Of a stretch of 64,000 nucleotides of DNA, positions 62,106 through 64,000 are shown piece by piece. Each line of letters begins with the position of its first letter. Position 1 is the first letter of the stretch. The stretch is from Bacteroidales bacterium. Lineage in GTDB: Bacteria > Bacteroidota > Bacteroidia > Bacteroidales > VadinHA17. A program made the translations under genes and the position numbers. The notes beneath the pieces were generated by a model. It saw only the letters and a program-made list of their open reading frames with translations, was not told the DNA's origin and searched no databases. Where the stretch lies: contig PLLO01000001.1 in NCBI GenBank assembly GCA_003142255.1, forward strand, positions 26,728 through 90,727, in the 5' to 3' direction.

Positions 62106-64000
62106 ATGAATACTTTGCAAAACAAATCATCAGGAGCTTCCGGCGGCAGACGGAACTTCCTTAAGCGGGCATTACTGATTCGCTTCAAACTTGTCTTGTG
62201 CATAGTACTATTGATTCTTGCAATCGGGAATCAGAAGATCCTTGGACAGGTAAAGGGAGTCGGCATTAGCGAATCGGCTCCTATTAATCCGGATGCATCT
62301 TCTCTCCTGGAACTGCAATCGACAACCAGGGGGTTCCTTGCTCCGCGCATGACAACGGCGCAGAGAACAGGGATAACCTCTCCTGCTCAGGGGTTGCTGG
62401 TTTATGATACTAATACCAAATCATTCTGGTATTATGACAGCGGCTGGAAAGCATTTGCTTCGGGAGCCTGGGGATTAAGTAATCAGCTACTTGGCATGAA
62501 CGCTGCTGGTGATGCCAATGAGTATAAAACTCTGAACGGGTCAATTAACATTACTGTTGCTCACGCTGCCGGGAGCATAACCCTGAACACAATACAGGAC
62601 ATTACTAACACATCCTCTCCATTATTTGCCGGACTTTCTCTTACTTCTCCTCTAACTGTGCCCAATGGCGGAACAGGATTGCAATCAGGGATATCGGGAG
62701 GCATACCCTATTTTAGCACAAACACTACCATGGCATCATCTGCATTGCTGACAGCCAATGGTGTGGTCGTTGGTGGCGGTATCTCAACAGCACCATTTAC
62801 AATAACACCGGGAACAAACAACACGGTTCTTCGGGGAAGTACAGGCGGAGCTCCTTCATTTGGACAGATTATCAATGGCGATATTGCGACTGGTACAATT
62901 GACCTTGGATCAAAAGTAACTGGGACCTTACCCGTGGTCCATGGAGGGACCGGGGTAACGACGTTTGGAGGGGCTAATCAGGTACTATACACTTCAACAG
63001 CAGATAATCTGACATCAGTAGCTACATCTACAGGAGCCGGGCAATTTTTGCAGACTAGCACATCAGGAGGAGCACCAACATGGAAGAGCGTTATTGATGT
63101 AGTAAATGGGGGAACAGGACAGAGCAGTTATGTAAACGGTGAGATACTGATAGGGAATACGACAGGGAATACATTGACAAAGACAACACTGACAGGGACA
63201 GCAAACCAGGTTAATGTCACCAATGGCAATGGGAGCATCACACTATCCACGCCACAGAATATCCACATAGGAGCATCACCGACCTTTGTTGGTCTGACCT
63301 TAAGCGGTCTGACAGCAAACTCGGGAGTTTACACAAATGGCACCAGCGGATTAACCTCTACGCCACCGACAGCAGGGACAATAGGTTACTGGGATCGTAC
63401 CGGGACAATACTTTCTCCGACAACACTGGGAGATGCAGTAACAACCACGGGCAATATTTATACAACAGGAACAGGGACGATAACCTCAGCAGGCTTACTG
63501 ACAGGATCAACCGGGGCATCAGTAACAGGAGGAGCAGTTAATCTTAACAACGGATCAAACTTTGCGACAAACATAAATACCGGGACATCAACGGGGAGTG
63601 TAACAATAGGAAACTCATTAAACACAATAACCCTTCCTGCTTTTTCAACAGCAGGATTGGTTCACAATAATGCAACCGGAGTACTCTCCACGGGACTTTT
63701 GACCAACAGCGATATTACTCCCGGGACAATAGATCTGATCACGAAGGTCACGGGTGTACTTCCGATAGCCAATGGAGGGACCAATTCAGCAGCGGCACTG
63801 GCAGGACAGTCAATAGTGATATCAAACGGAACAGCAATCGTTCAGGGAGCAGCAGGAACGACGACGACATTGCTTCATGGTAATGCAGCAGGGGCTCCAA
63901 CCTATGGACAGGTAGCCAACGCAGATATAGCCGATGGAACAATAGATCTTTTAAGCAAGGTCACCAATGTACTACCGGTAGTAAATGGGGGAACAGGACA
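62106..64000 (+). CDS. large repeat-rich secreted protein with tail-fibre-like NGGTG motifs, 5' part
   Basis: An open frame runs from ATG 62106 to the window end (631 codons visible, no stop). The N-terminus has a basic stretch (RRNFLKRALLIRFK) and a hydrophobic signal (LVLCIVLLILAIG), then PDASSLLELQSTTRGFLAPRMTTAQR and GLLVYDTNTKSFWYYDSGWK, a module known at the start of Bacteroidetes surface proteins. The rest is low in charge and rich in Thr, Gly, Ser and Asn, with TGTIDLGSKVTGTLPVVHGGTG at about 62.90 kb and variants at 63.73 and 63.94 kb, plus single NGGTG motifs near 62.67 and 63.11 kb. The motif is common in phage tail fibres and adhesins, often with a C-terminal S74 chaperone domain, which lies outside the window. 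Confidence 0.8.
   Translation, partial: MNTLQNKSSGASGGRRNFLKRALLIRFKLVLCIVLLILAIGNQKILGQVKGVGISESAPINPDASSLLELQSTTRGFLAPRMTTAQRTGITSPAQGLLVYDTNTKSFWYYDSGWKAFASGAWGLSNQLLGMNAAGDANEYKTLNGSINITVAHAAGSITLNTIQDITNTSSPLFAGLSLTSPLTVPNGGTGLQSGISGGIPYFSTNTTMASSALLTANGVVVGGGISTAPFTITPGTNNTVLRGSTGGAPSFGQIINGDIATGTIDLGSKVTGTLPVVHGGTGVTTFGGANQVLYTSTADNLTSVATSTGAGQFLQTSTSGGAPTWKSVIDVVNGGTGQSSYVNGEILIGNTTGNTLTKTTLTGTANQVNVTNGNGSITLSTPQNIHIGASPTFVGLTLSGLTANSGVYTNGTSGLTSTPPTAGTIGYWDRTGTILSPTTLGDAVTTTGNIYTTGTGTITSAGLLTGSTGASVTGGAVNLNNGSNFATNINTGTSTGSVTIGNSLNTITLPAFSTAGLVHNNATGVLSTGLLTNSDITPGTIDLITKVTGVLPIANGGTNSAAALAGQSIVISNGTAIVQGAAGTTTTLLHGNAAGAPTYGQVANADIADGTIDLLSKVTNVLPVVNGGTG

Noticed and set aside
62660..64000. 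Regularly recurring DNA words (AATGGGGGAACAGGACA and similar) as a CRISPR or tandem satellite
   Set aside because: The words lie in one continuous reading frame, vary at third positions, are unevenly spaced and encode NGGTG protein motifs.

Overview
The window is chromosomal DNA of a free-living, probably anaerobic or microaerophilic member of the Bacteroidetes. Supporting signs are: promoter-like TAnnTTTG boxes (minus-7 elements) with little Shine-Dalgarno sequence, a PorZ-type component of the type IX secretion pathway, the ftsX-DUF3098-uppP-truB-queA block, a PspC/PadR operon, a Bacteroidetes-type SecD domain with its family-specific insert, and a GH95 fucosidase. Rubrerythrin next to a flavin reductase/rubredoxin protein points to oxygen defence in an anaerobe. 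The family cannot be fixed from this sequence alone.

Layout. 1-5.8 kb (minus strand): the start of a CrtI-type oxidoreductase, then a tight operon of a calcium-type P-ATPase, a CDP-alcohol phosphotransferase, an MFS carrier and a small (p)ppGpp synthetase. 5.8-9.9 kb (minus): a two-gene ABC-2 exporter joined by 4-base overlaps to a GH95 alpha-L-fucosidase. 10.1-17.7 kb (mostly minus): MscL, DUF3078, a DUF1508 protein, an internally deleted remnant of a HerA-like helicase, a CrtI-family oxidoreductase, a flavodoxin and several uncharacterised exported or membrane proteins. 18.0-25.3 kb (plus): one compact operon proB-proA-acn-icd-gltA, which covers oxaloacetate plus acetyl-CoA to 2-oxoglutarate and glutamate to proline. 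25.5-26.7 kb (minus): rubrerythrin and high-molecular-weight rubredoxin. 26.8-30.8 kb (minus): an outer-membrane protein and a pspC-padR-pspC operon with a candidate operator. 31.1-40.3 kb (plus): a Gfo/Idh oxidoreductase, a rhomboid protease, a glycosyltransferase, a three-gene redox set (OYE-like enzyme with an iron-sulphur motif, fumarate-reductase-type flavoprotein, SDR), a YceI protein and a FucP-like sugar carrier. 40.4-44.2 kb: tRNA-Asn, a PfkB kinase, a lipoprotein that is a detached SecD periplasmic domain, and a Tat-exported Gfo/Idh protein. 44.3-50.2 kb (minus): M16 peptidase, deoxynucleoside kinase, GH3 protein and RecO. 50.3-56.6 kb: two paralogous adenylate cyclase-HD proteins that flank porZ and rdgB; one HD domain is intact and the other has lost its metal ligands. 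56.7-61.6 kb (plus): ilvE and the ftsX-DUF3098-uppP-truB-queA block. From 62.1 kb to the end: the start of a large repeat-rich secreted protein with phage tail-fibre-like motifs.

Intergenic spaces contain several long imperfect hairpins that look like dispersed repeat families (near 10.0, 25.4, 31.05, 51.75 and 58.95 kb), some of them placed where a terminator is expected. The least ordinary items are the SecD-domain lipoprotein, the twin cyclase-HD proteins, the OYE/flavoprotein/SDR set, the gutted HerA gene with its promoter intact, and the tail-fibre-like gene. No CRISPR array, insertion sequence or rRNA was seen.
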